From Eubacteriales Family XIII. Incertae Sedis bacterium (GTDB taxonomy: Bacteria; Bacillota; Clostridia; Peptostreptococcales; Anaerovoracaceae): a stretch of 16,726 nucleotides of DNA. Each line of letters begins with the position of its first letter. The stretch's first letter is position 1. The stretch covers positions 1 through 16,726 of the forward strand of contig JAITTH010000094.1 in assembly GCA_031287295.1 (NCBI GenBank), in the 5' to 3' direction. The translations under genes and the position numbers were made by a program. Of the stretch, positions 1-6,862 are shown one piece after another. The notes below the pieces were generated by a model. The model was given only the letters and a program-made list of their open reading frames with translations, did not search any database and was not told the DNA's origin.

Positions 1-237
1 ATGGGCAAAATGGAGGTTTTCCCAATTGATGTTTGGGTGAAACGCGTCATGAATAGGCTTTATGGAATGGGTGAAGAGAACATTTCTGCCATCAAAGATT
101 ATGCAGCGCGCAATTACGGCGAATTTGGTGGTTTCGCGCAACAGTGTTTGTTCTATTATATTCGAGAGATGTTGCACACCAATCCGGTACTTTACAAGAG
201 ATTGGATTTTGACAGACCTTTCGAACAGTCATCCTAA
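1..237 (+). CDS. DNA glycosylase (HhH-GPD, 8-oxoguanine type), C-terminal fragment
   Basis: This is the last 78 codons of a DNA glycosylase of the HhH-GPD superfamily, probably an 8-oxoguanine glycosylase that removes oxidised guanine in base-excision repair. The visible sequence has the segment FPIDVWVKR, whose Asp (residue 10 of the fragment) matches the catalytic aspartate after the helix-hairpin-helix. It is followed by the C-terminal helical part with GGFAQQCLFYYIRE, typical of bacterial OGG-like enzymes. The catalytic lysine and the HhH hairpin would lie upstream, outside the window. The ATG at base 1 is almost certainly an internal methionine, because the family continues directly upstream of this point. 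The stop is TAA at 235-237. The exact subfamily is less certain than the superfamily. Confidence 0.8.
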   Translation: MGKMEVFPIDVWVKRVMNRLYGMGEENISAIKDYAARNYGEFGGFAQQCLFYYIREMLHTNPVLYKRLDFDRPFEQSS

Positions 238-295
238 AAAAATCGCGCAAACCGGGTTCGAGCAATCCATATTTTTAGAAAAATAAAATAAAGTA

Positions 296-324
296 TTGAC
301 AAGTGGTGGGAATTCGCATAATAT
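296..324 (+). promoter_or_regulatory. Sigma-A promoter of groESL
   Basis: A perfect -35 box TTGACA lies at 296-301, and a -10 box TAATAT lies at 319-324, with a 17-base spacer. CATAAT at 317-322 is an alternative -10 with a 15-base spacer. The predicted start of transcription is near 331, inside the CIRCE operator, so bound repressor would block initiation. It serves groES and groEL. Confidence 0.85.
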
Positions 325-327
325 GAA

Positions 328-354
328 TTAGCACTCACCAGATATGAGTGCTAA
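328..354 (+). promoter_or_regulatory. CIRCE operator (HrcA binding site)
   Basis: A perfect inverted repeat, TTAGCACTC (328-336), 9-base spacer (337-345), GAGTGCTAA (346-354), matches the CIRCE consensus exactly in both arms and in spacing. In Bacillota this element is bound by HrcA, which represses class I heat-shock genes until GroEL is titrated by unfolded protein. It sits just after the -10 box and before groES, the expected position. hrcA itself is not in this window. Confidence 0.97.
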
Positions 355-387
355 CAAAAGATTGTTTATTGAAAGGAGTTCAGTGCA

Positions 388-666
388 ATGAGTTTTGGAA
401 TTAAGCCGATTAACGACTGGATCGTCATCAAAAGAGTTGAGGCGGAAGAACGTACAAAAGGCGGCATCATTCTCGCCGGAGACGCAAAAGAAAAACCTCA
501 AATCGCGCAAGTCATCGCGGTAGGTCCGGGAACGGAAGAGGTAAAAATTGTCGTAAAAGAGGGAGACAAAGTCATTTTTAGCCAGTATGGCGGAATGGAC
601 GTGAAATACGACGGTGAAGAATATAAAATTGTGCGTCAGAGCGATATCTACGCAACCGTAAAGTAG
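388..666 (+). CDS. groES: Co-chaperonin GroES
   Basis: This is the 10-kDa co-chaperonin that forms the heptameric lid on GroEL during ATP-dependent protein folding in the cytoplasm. At 92 residues it has the usual family length. It starts with the beta-barrel strand IKPINDWIVIKRVEAEE, followed by the mobile loop ERTKGGIILA (about residues 21-30) that docks on GroEL. It continues with the conserved VIAVGPG and GDKVIFSQYGG segments and ends SDIYATVK. The ATG at 388 is preceded by a strong ribosome binding site (AAGGAG within 373-380). It is the first gene of the CIRCE-controlled operon and is followed by groEL after 67 bases. Confidence 0.98.
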   Translation: MSFGIKPINDWIVIKRVEAEERTKGGIILAGDAKEKPQIAQVIAVGPGTEEVKIVVKEGDKVIFSQYGGMDVKYDGEEYKIVRQSDIYATVK

Positions 667-678
667 TTTGGTCGGAAG

Positions 679-695
679 GATACAATCTTTGTATC
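679..695 (+). other. Intercistronic hairpin between groES and groEL
   Basis: A perfect 7-base-pair inverted repeat, GATACAA (679-685) with TTGTATC (689-695), has a three-base loop. It lies 13 bases after the groES stop and about 22 bases before the groEL ribosome binding site. No T-run follows, so it is not a rho-independent terminator. It may be an mRNA processing or stability element that tunes the GroES:GroEL ratio, but that role is inference. Confidence 0.5.
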
Positions 696-733
696 ATATA
701 GAATAAATTCAACAATAAGGAGAGAGAAGAACC

Positions 734-2359
734 ATGGCAAAAGAAATCAATTTTGGCGAAGAGGCCAGAAGAAAATTACAAGCAGGTGTTGATCATCTTT
801 CAGACACCGTAAAAATTACGCTTGGTCCCAAAGGTCGCAATGTATTGCTCGAACGCAAATACGGTAGTCCGCTCATCACAAACGATGGTGTCACCATTGC
901 CAAAGAAATTGAGCTGGAAGATGCTTTTGAAAATATGGGCGCACAGCTCGTGAAAGAAGTTGCAACAAAGACCAACGATGTTGCCGGCGATGGAACGACA
1001 ACAGCCACGCTGCTCACACAGATTATTGTAAAAGAAGGCTTCAAAAATGTTGCGGCAGGCGCAAATCCGATGATTCTGAAACGCGGAATTCAGGGTGCCA
1101 CGGAAGTTGCGGTAAAAGAGCTGCAAAAGAGTGCAAACGCTGTGAATACAAAAGAGAAAATCGCACAGGTCGGTGCCGTTTCCTCGGGTGATGCACTGGT
1201 TGGCGATATGATCGCAGAAGCCATGGAAAAAGTTGGTAAGGATGGCGTTATCACGGTGGAAGAGAGTCGTTCGATGGATACGACGCTGGAAGTCGTGGAA
1301 GGAATGCAGTTTGATCGTGGCTACCTTTCCGCATACTTCATCAACGACCCTGAAAAGATGGAGACGGTGTTCGATAATCCGTATATTCTTCTTACAGACA
1401 AAAAAATCTCAAACATCCAAGATCTTCTCCCGACACTCGAACAGATTGTTCAGCAGGGAAGAAGCCTGCTCATTATAGCGGAAGACGTTGAAGGTGAAGC
1501 GCTCACCACCCTGATCGTTAACAGACTCAAGGGAACCTTCAACTGCGTCGCTGTAAAATCTCCGGGTTTTGGTGACAGAAGAAAAGCAATGATGGAAGAT
1601 CTTGCGGTCGTTACGGGCGGCACCGTCATTAGCGAAGACCTGGGTTATGATTTAAAAGAAGTTACGGTCGATATGCTCGGTACGGCATCTACGATTAAAG
1701 TCAGCAAGGACAATACGACGATTGTTGGCGGTGCCGGCTCCAAGAAAGACATCGCAGCACGCGTCGCGTCCATTCGTGCACAGATTGATGTTGCAACATC
1801 CGATTTTGATAAAGAAAAACTTCGTGAACGCGTTGCGAAACTATCCGGTGGCGTTGCTGTTATTAAAGTTGGTGCGGCGACAGAAATCGAGTTGAAAGAG
1901 AAGAAGCTGCGCATGGAAGACGCACTGAACTCCACAAAAGCCGGTGTTGAAGAAGGTATTGTTGCCGGCGGTGGAACGGCACTTGCCAATGTCATTCCTG
2001 CCGTAAAGAAGTATGTTGCAACCCTTTTGGGCGATGAGAAAACAGGTGCTCAAATTATTGAACGTGCTTTGGAAGAACCGGTTCGTCAGATTGCAGAAAA
2101 CGCAGGTCACGAAGGTAGCGTTGTCATTGCGAAAGTAAAAGAAAGCAAGAAGGGCATCGGCTTCAATGCGGCAACTGAAATATACGAAGATATGATCAAA
2201 GCCGGCATCGTAGACCCGCTGAAGGTAACGCGCTCTGCCCTGCAAAACGCAGCGTCGGTTTCCTCGCTTCTTCTCACGACAGAGTCTTCGGTCGTAGAAG
2301 CAAAGAGTGATGAACCTGCTATGCCACCTATGCCGGGTGGAATGGGCGGAATGATGTAA
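734..2359 (+). CDS. groEL: Chaperonin GroEL (Hsp60)
   Basis: This is the 60-kDa chaperonin subunit, which builds the double-ring tetradecamer that encloses and folds client proteins with GroES and ATP. The 541-residue length is normal. Visible landmarks are the nucleotide-binding TLGPKGRNV (residues 29-37) and GDGTTTATLL (85-94), the apical domain starting near residue 190, the family signature AGVEEGIVAGGG (about 403-414), and the flexible Gly/Met-rich tail PPMPGGMGGMM. The ATG at 734 has AAGGAG (717-722) upstream with a slightly long spacing. The gene is co-transcribed with groES from the CIRCE promoter and is followed by a terminator. In this family GroEL also stabilises HrcA, which gives feedback on its own operon. 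Confidence 0.99.
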   Translation: MAKEINFGEEARRKLQAGVDHLSDTVKITLGPKGRNVLLERKYGSPLITNDGVTIAKEIELEDAFENMGAQLVKEVATKTNDVAGDGTTTATLLTQIIVKEGFKNVAAGANPMILKRGIQGATEVAVKELQKSANAVNTKEKIAQVGAVSSGDALVGDMIAEAMEKVGKDGVITVEESRSMDTTLEVVEGMQFDRGYLSAYFINDPEKMETVFDNPYILLTDKKISNIQDLLPTLEQIVQQGRSLLIIAEDVEGEALTTLIVNRLKGTFNCVAVKSPGFGDRRKAMMEDLAVVTGGTVISEDLGYDLKEVTVDMLGTASTIKVSKDNTTIVGGAGSKKDIAARVASIRAQIDVATSDFDKEKLRERVAKLSGGVAVIKVGAATEIELKEKKLRMEDALNSTKAGVEEGIVAGGGTALANVIPAVKKYVATLLGDEKTGAQIIERALEEPVRQIAENAGHEGSVVIAKVKESKKGIGFNAATEIYEDMIKAGIVDPLKVTRSALQNAASVSSLLLTTESSVVEAKSDEPAMPPMPGGMGGMM

Positions 2360-2410
2360 GGACTTCGCAAGAGCGGTTCAAAATTCATTCAGAAAGAAAG
2401 CAATAAAAAG

Positions 2411-2447
2411 AAAAAAAGCGACCGGGAAATATCTCAGTCGCTTTTTT
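2411..2447 (+). terminator. Rho-independent terminator of groESL
   Basis: An 11-base-pair stem made of AAAAAAGCGAC (2412-2422) and GTCGCTTTTTT (2437-2447) has a 14-base loop. The T-run forms part of the right arm, as in a classic A-stretch/U-stretch intrinsic terminator. It lies about 50 bases after the groEL stop. Confidence 0.9.
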
Positions 2448-2504
2448 GATGTGATTCAGTCAGAAAATCGTAAAAGGAATGTCATGAAAAAGAAGGAAAA
2501 AACA

Positions 2505-2533
2505 GTCACTTTCCTATAAAAAACAGATATAAT
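2505..2533 (+). promoter_or_regulatory. Promoter of the membrane protein-maf unit
   Basis: A perfect -10 box TATAAT lies at 2528-2533. Seventeen bases upstream, GTCACT (2505-2510) is a weak -35 match (three of six). The position fits: it comes after the groEL terminator and about 35 bases before the next ATG. Of the 208 bases between groEL and this gene, I see only the terminator and this promoter. Confidence 0.6.
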
Positions 2534-2567
2534 AAATAGGATATCGTTTGAAAGGAACAGATGAGAG

Positions 2568-3677
2568 ATGGATGATCGTTATTTCTGGAAGAAAAACCTG
2601 ATCACAAGCAGCACCCTAATATTTCTCGCTATTATCCAATTAATCCTAAACATCATGACCCGATACTACTGGAATCCTGTGCAGGCAAAGATTTCCGGAA
2701 TGAGTGACTTTGTCGATGCGGGCGGTGATGCAAACAGTTTCGGCTATCTTCTGGGATTTCTCCTTCTGTTTTGTCCTGTCATTGTCTTGGTCTTTCTTAC
2801 ACGTGGCGCAGGTGAAAAAAAGCAGCTTCGATTTGTCCTGATTCCCACTTTTGGCGTATACGTCGTGTCTGCGATCATGCTTGTGCAGAAACTGCGTCCT
2901 TTCAAGGCGATTCTGCAAGATCCTTATGACGCACTTGATAAATTTGTCTTTATTCCGATGTTCCTACAGGCATTCCTCATGGGCGTCTATCTTTTGTGCA
3001 TCATCATTAAATCCGATTTGCTCCTTGCGAAAATCATTGCGGTGATTACCATCGTCATTTCCATTCTTTATTTTATTGCAGATGCAGCATACCTTGCCTA
3101 TCTCCATATGATGGATACTTTTTCCGGAGATTTTGGGCTGATTACGGCCGCACTTATTCTTGCGTGTTATGTGCTCGATGTCGCAACGTTTTTCTTGATG
3201 CTCTCTGCGTTGATGTCGTACTGCGCAATGCAACGTGAACCGATTATTGAGATGCGCCTTGAACTCAAGATGGAAAAGCGCGAAGAACGGTTGAGGGAAA
3301 AACAAAATATAGAAGAGAACCCGGAAGCCCCGGATAAGAGCAAAAAAAAGAGGTTCTTCCTGAAAGGAAAGAAAGCCGATGACGATGAAGTGATTGCCGA
3401 CGAGGAAGCCCTCGAGGCAGAGGTTGTAGCCGAGAAAACACCGGAAGCGAAACCCGACACTGCCGAAAAACCCCTTGATGCAAAGGCTGTAGCCGATGCA
3501 ACACCGAGTAAAGTGCAGCCTACTGCAAAAAAAGACGATAAAGAGGCTGCTGCCGATGCAGCACCAACTAAAGTGCAGTCCGATGACGCCGATGCAGAGG
3601 CGGAAGATGCCGATGCCCCGCGACAAGGAACAGCCCGAAGGTCGCGACGTTCTCGAATCAATGCGAAAAAAACATGA
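2568..3677 (+). CDS. Uncharacterised six-helix membrane protein with repetitive charged tail
   Basis: I do not recognise this protein. Its 369 residues split into two parts. The first 215 or so contain six hydrophobic segments that look like membrane helices (about 11-30, 57-78, 88-107, 126-147, 152-172 and 189-212), joined by short loops. The rest is a hydrophilic tail. It begins with a basic/acidic helix-prone stretch (about 225-250) and a Lys-rich patch (258-269). It then has three degenerate 20-21-residue repeats rich in Ala, Lys, Asp, Glu and Pro (about 284-344; best conserved core ADAxPxKVQ), and ends in an Arg/Lys-rich tip. There is no signal peptidase site; the N-terminus is probably a signal anchor. 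ATG 2568 has AAAGGAAC (2551-2558) upstream. The stop overlaps the maf start by four bases, so both are probably made together. No catalytic motif is visible. Confidence 0.85.
   Translation: MDDRYFWKKNLITSSTLIFLAIIQLILNIMTRYYWNPVQAKISGMSDFVDAGGDANSFGYLLGFLLLFCPVIVLVFLTRGAGEKKQLRFVLIPTFGVYVVSAIMLVQKLRPFKAILQDPYDALDKFVFIPMFLQAFLMGVYLLCIIIKSDLLLAKIIAVITIVISILYFIADAAYLAYLHMMDTFSGDFGLITAALILACYVLDVATFFLMLSALMSYCAMQREPIIEMRLELKMEKREERLREKQNIEENPEAPDKSKKKRFFLKGKKADDDEVIADEEALEAEVVAEKTPEAKPDTAEKPLDAKAVADATPSKVQPTAKKDDKEAAADAAPTKVQSDDADAEAEDADAPRQGTARRSRRSRINAKKT
3429..3580 (+). repeat. Three degenerate in-gene repeats of about 60 bases
   Basis: Units begin near 3429, 3492 and 3552 (periods 63 and 60 bases, a whole number of codons). 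The last two are the clearest: 3492-3520 and 3552-3580 agree at most positions and both encode ADA-x-P-x-KVQ. The first unit is more diverged (AEKTPEAKP). All three lie in the hydrophilic tail of the membrane protein. Whole-codon periods keep the frame, so copy number could change without destroying the gene. Confidence 0.7.
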
Positions 3678-4276
3678 ATTTGAAGACGCCTTTGATTGTG
3701 TTAGCGTCGGCATCTCCAAGGCGCAAGGAAATTCTGGAAAGACATGGGATTCATCCGATTATTTTTCCCTCTGATGTGGAAGAGACGATTCCGGAAGAAG
3801 TCGAAAAAGAAGGGTTTGCAGCAGTTGTAGAGTTCCTTTCCCGGATAAAGGCGCGTGCGATACAAAAATTTCTGAAAGAACACCCCGATGCGCTTCCCCC
3901 TGCGGAACGTGTCATCCTTCTCGGGGCAGATACCGTGGTTGTGAAAGACCGCATCATTGGAAAGCCTAGAGACGAGGCCGATGCCTTCGCGATATTATCC
4001 GATTTGCGCAATTCAGAACATCATGTCCTTACAGGAGTCTGTTTGATTGACCTTTCCTCCGGAGAGGAGACGGTGTTTTCCTGTGATACCAAAGTAATTT
4101 TCAAAGACTATCCGGACGAAGAAATAAGACGTTTCATCCGTGAAGAACCGCCCTTCGACAAATCCGGCTCCTACGCGATTCAGTCTTCTTGGTCAAAAAA
4201 CATCGCGGAAGTGGATGGAGATATTGAAAATGTAATGGGGCTTCCGTTTGTGGCGATAGCACCCTATCTGAAATGA
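3674..4276 (+). CDS. maf: Maf family nucleoside triphosphate pyrophosphatase
   Basis: Maf proteins hydrolyse non-canonical or modified nucleoside triphosphates (dTTP/UTP-type in the YhdE branch) to the monophosphate and pyrophosphate, a cytoplasmic house-cleaning role. Overexpression of Maf affects septation in Bacillus. The 200-residue length is normal. Visible motifs are SASPRR (residues 12-17) at the nucleotide-binding N-terminus, GADTVV (84-89) with the catalytic Asp, GKPRD (96-100), HHVLTGV (116-122), and DKSGSYAIQ near the C-terminus. The ATG at 3674 overlaps the upstream stop as ATGA. No good ribosome binding site precedes it, so translation probably depends on coupling to the membrane protein. 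The stop TGA at 4274-4276 lies inside the -35 box of the next promoter. Confidence 0.95.
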   Translation: MNLKTPLIVLASASPRRKEILERHGIHPIIFPSDVEETIPEEVEKEGFAAVVEFLSRIKARAIQKFLKEHPDALPPAERVILLGADTVVVKDRIIGKPRDEADAFAILSDLRNSEHHVLTGVCLIDLSSGEETVFSCDTKVIFKDYPDEEIRRFIREEPPFDKSGSYAIQSSWSKNIAEVDGDIENVMGLPFVAIAPYLK

Positions 4277-4301
4277 CGTTTTCCCTGTCTTGTGATATAA
4301 T
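4273..4301 (+). promoter_or_regulatory. Extended -10 promoter of the metK operon
   Basis: TATAAT (4296-4301) is preceded by TG at 4293-4294, which makes an extended -10. ATGACG (4273-4278) matches four of six -35 positions at a 17-base spacer. The -35 box overlaps the maf stop codon. Transcription would start near 4308 and give a leader of about 70 bases before metK. Because the following genes are closely packed, this promoter could drive the whole metK-to-addB run. Confidence 0.8.
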
Positions 4302-4320
4302 TTAACATTGGTAATTCTAT

Positions 4321-4347
4321 GTTTACCTAGGCAACGCATGGGTAAAT
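4321..4347 (+). promoter_or_regulatory. Hairpin in the metK leader
   Basis: TTTACC (4322-4327) can pair with GGTAAA (4341-4346). The stem extends by G-U pairs on each side and an A-T pair near the loop, giving about eight to nine pairs around a loop of about nine bases. It lies entirely within the predicted 5' leader, 32 bases before the metK ATG. The leader is too short for SAM-I and lacks the SMK (SAM-III) features I know. The ribosome binding site AGAGGA (4368-4373) is not obviously sequestered. A regulatory role is possible but unproven. Confidence 0.4.
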
Positions 4348-4378
4348 CTTGTAGAAATTTTTCGTACAGAGGATAAAA

Positions 4379-5521
4379 ATGAAAAGATTTTTTACGTCCG
4401 AATCCGTAACGGAAGGGCACCCTGATAAAGTTTGCGATCAGATATCCGATGCCATTTTGGATGCGATTCTTTTGGACGACCCATTCGGTCGCGTTGCCGT
4501 GGAAACGATAGTGGCAACGGGAATGGCGGTCGTTGTTGGCGAGGTGACGACGACAACCTACGTGGACATTCAAAAAATTATTCGCAATGTGATTCGGGAT
4601 ATCGGCTATACAAAAAGCGAATATGGATTTGATGATAAAACAGTTGCTGTGCTCATGTCGATTCACGAGCAGTCGCCCGACATCAAACAAGGTGTGGATG
4701 TCGAGGGTGCCGGCGATCAAGGTATTATGTTCGGTTTTGCCTGTGACGAGACACCGGAATTGATGCCGATGCCGATAACGCTTGCACAGAAGCTTGCACT
4801 GAAGCTTTCAGAAGTCCGGAAAAACGGAATGCTGCCTTATCTTCGCCCGGACGGAAAGACACAAATTACAGTAGAATACGACGATGGAAAAGTGACGCGT
4901 GTCGATACGGTTCTTATTTCAGCACAACACGACGCGGGTGTTTCTCAAGCGCAGATCAAAAAAGATTTGTGGGAGAACGTTGTCCTGACGACGATACCGC
5001 AGGAACTGCTCGACAGCGAAGTGAAATACTATGTGAATCCAACCGGCTCCTTTGAAATTGGTGGACCGGCAGGCGATAGCGGTCTCACGGGAAGGAAAAT
5101 CATTGTAGATACCTATGGTGGCTATGCAAAGCATGGCGGAGGTTGTTTTTCCGGGAAAGATCCGACCAAAGTAGATCGATCGGCATCTTATGCAGCACGG
5201 TATGCAGCAAAAAATATTGTCGCAGCCGGGCTTGCCAAACGTTGCGAAATTGAGCTTTCCTACGCAATCGGTATGGCGGAGCCACTTTCCATCTGGGTGG
5301 ATACGGATGGAACGGGAATCGTCCCCGATGATGTTTTGTCGGAAATTGTAAAGAAAGAATTCGATTTTCGACCGGCATCGATTATTCGCGATCTCGATTT
5401 ACGGAAGCCGACTTACCGCAAAGTGGCGGCATACGGACATTTTGGTCGGTCGGATCTCGATTTATCCTGGGAAAGGATTGATCGCGTTGATTCGCTGAAA
5501 GCAGCAGCAAAACAATTGTAG
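4379..5521 (+). CDS. metK: S-adenosylmethionine synthetase
   Basis: MetK makes S-adenosylmethionine from methionine and ATP, supplying the cell's main methyl donor. The protein has 380 residues, slightly shorter than the roughly 395 usual in the family, but all three repeats of the fold are present. It shows GHPDK (residues 13-17) near the N-terminus, the signature GAGDQGIMFG (110-119), and the phosphate-binding stretch GGGCFSGKDPTKVDRS (about 253-268), where Cys replaces the more usual Ala. ATG 4379 follows AGAGGA at 4368-4373. It is the first gene of the long operon and is followed after 18 bases by lysC, which starts the aspartate pathway that leads to methionine. Confidence 0.98.
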   Translation: MKRFFTSESVTEGHPDKVCDQISDAILDAILLDDPFGRVAVETIVATGMAVVVGEVTTTTYVDIQKIIRNVIRDIGYTKSEYGFDDKTVAVLMSIHEQSPDIKQGVDVEGAGDQGIMFGFACDETPELMPMPITLAQKLALKLSEVRKNGMLPYLRPDGKTQITVEYDDGKVTRVDTVLISAQHDAGVSQAQIKKDLWENVVLTTIPQELLDSEVKYYVNPTGSFEIGGPAGDSGLTGRKIIVDTYGGYAKHGGGCFSGKDPTKVDRSASYAARYAAKNIVAAGLAKRCEIELSYAIGMAEPLSIWVDTDGTGIVPDDVLSEIVKKEFDFRPASIIRDLDLRKPTYRKVAAYGHFGRSDLDLSWERIDRVDSLKAAAKQL

Positions 5522-5539
5522 CAGAAAGAGAACAAGGGC

Positions 5540-6856
5540 ATGGGAACAAAAGTAGCAAAATTTGGTGGAACATCCGTAGCAGACGCCGGACAAATTCGGA
5601 AGACAGCGGAAATCATTCAGGAAGATCCGGAAAGACGATTCGTAGTCGTCTCCGCACCGGGGAAACGATTCAAAGAAGACAGCAAAATTACAGATTTACT
5701 CTATTTGGTCAAAACCCATCTGGAACAAAATGCGCCGTATGAATCGGTGTTTTCCATCGTGAAAGAACGGTTTTTGACATTAGAACAGGAACTGGGCGTA
5801 GACGCCGGAATCGAAGCTGCGCTTGCGGAAATCGAATCCGATCTGCGCAAGAATCCTTCCGCAGATTATATTGCAAGTCGTGGAGAATATCTGAGTGCGC
5901 GCATTGTTGCAGCCTTTCTGGGCTACGATTTTGTGGATGCGGAAGGGCTGGTTTGTTTTAGCAGCAAAGGACGATTCCTTTCCGAAGAAACAAACGAGAA
6001 GCTCGGTGGCGAGTTGGCAAAGCACAAATGCGCGGTTTTGCCGGGATTTTACGGAACGTTGCCGAACGGCAACATCAGGACTTTTTCTCGCGGGGGTTCG
6101 GATATTACCGGTGCCGTTGTCGCACAGGCGGTAAATGCCGATGTCTACGAAAACTGGACCGATGTTTCGGGATTTCTGATGGCCGACCCGCGTATTGTGA
6201 AAAACCCAAAGGGAATCGATACGCTTTCCTACTTGGAATTGCGTGAATTGTCCTATATGGGTGCGTCCGTTTTGCATGAAAACGCGATTTATCCCGCACG
6301 TCAGGCGGAGATACCGATTCATATTCGAAACACAAATGCGCCACACGATCCGGGTACGCAAATTCTTTCCGACGCCCCCTATACGGATGGGAGAATTATA
6401 ACGGGTATCGCCGGAAGCAAAGATTTTACGGTTATTGCCATCTACAAAAACATGATGAGCATAGAGCTTGGATTCATCAAGCGCATTCTCGCTATCTTAG
6501 AAGATTACGATGTATCGATTGAACACATTCCCAGCGGCATCGATACCGTTTCTGTCGTCATGGCAAGCGAACAACTTGAAGGAAAACTGGACGACATTGT
6601 AGAAGACATTCGAAAAAAAACGCAGGCAGATTCTGTCGAAGTTTTCGAAGAGATGGCATTGATTGCGACCGTTGGAAGCGGCATGGCAAAAACACCGGGC
6701 GTTTCGGCGCGGCTTTTCGCGGCATTGGCGAAGAAAGACATCAACATTCGTATGATTGATCAGGGAAGCAGCGAAATGAATATTATTATCGGCGTGGAAA
6801 ATAAGGACTTTGAAGATGCGGTCCGATCCATCTACGGCGAGTTTGTGGAAGGGTAA
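5540..6856 (+). CDS. lysC: Aspartate kinase (monofunctional, two ACT domains)
   Basis: Aspartokinase phosphorylates aspartate with ATP, the first step towards lysine, threonine and methionine. The 438-residue protein opens with KFGGTS (residues 7-12), the kinase signature. It carries the substrate-site segment SRGGSDITG and the conserved FLMADPRIV and MGASVLHENAIYPA stretches. Two ACT domains end the protein (about 287-369 and 370-438), the usual sites of feedback inhibition by lysine or threonine; the inhibitor cannot be told from sequence alone. ATG 5540 has only a poorly spaced AAGGG just before it. There is an 8-A run (6613-6620) in the ACT region that is in frame and encodes Arg-Lys-Lys. 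Co-transcription with metK links two ends of methionine metabolism. Confidence 0.96.
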   Translation: MGTKVAKFGGTSVADAGQIRKTAEIIQEDPERRFVVVSAPGKRFKEDSKITDLLYLVKTHLEQNAPYESVFSIVKERFLTLEQELGVDAGIEAALAEIESDLRKNPSADYIASRGEYLSARIVAAFLGYDFVDAEGLVCFSSKGRFLSEETNEKLGGELAKHKCAVLPGFYGTLPNGNIRTFSRGGSDITGAVVAQAVNADVYENWTDVSGFLMADPRIVKNPKGIDTLSYLELRELSYMGASVLHENAIYPARQAEIPIHIRNTNAPHDPGTQILSDAPYTDGRIITGIAGSKDFTVIAIYKNMMSIELGFIKRILAILEDYDVSIEHIPSGIDTVSVVMASEQLEGKLDDIVEDIRKKTQADSVEVFEEMALIATVGSGMAKTPGVSARLFAALAKKDINIRMIDQGSSEMNIIIGVENKDFEDAVRSIYGEFVEG

Positions 6857-6862
6857 ACATCC

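Noticed and set aside
255..275. GGTTCGA-like string resembling a tRNA T-loop
   Set aside because: The flanking bases do not pair as a T-stem and there is no acceptor, D-arm or anticodon structure around it.
2964..3719. 251-codon open frame on the - strand opposite the membrane protein
   Set aside because: It is rich in Cys, Phe and Gly because it reverses the A-rich repetitive tail; no motif or ribosome binding site supports it.
4302..4378. Known SAM riboswitch (SAM-I or SMK) before metK
   Set aside because: The leader is too short for SAM-I and shows no sequestered ribosome binding site or conserved core that I recognise from SMK.
6613..6620. Run of eight A residues in lysC as a frameshift signal
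   Set aside because: The gene is open and complete across it, and the run simply encodes Arg-Lys-Lys; there is no alternative product of interest.
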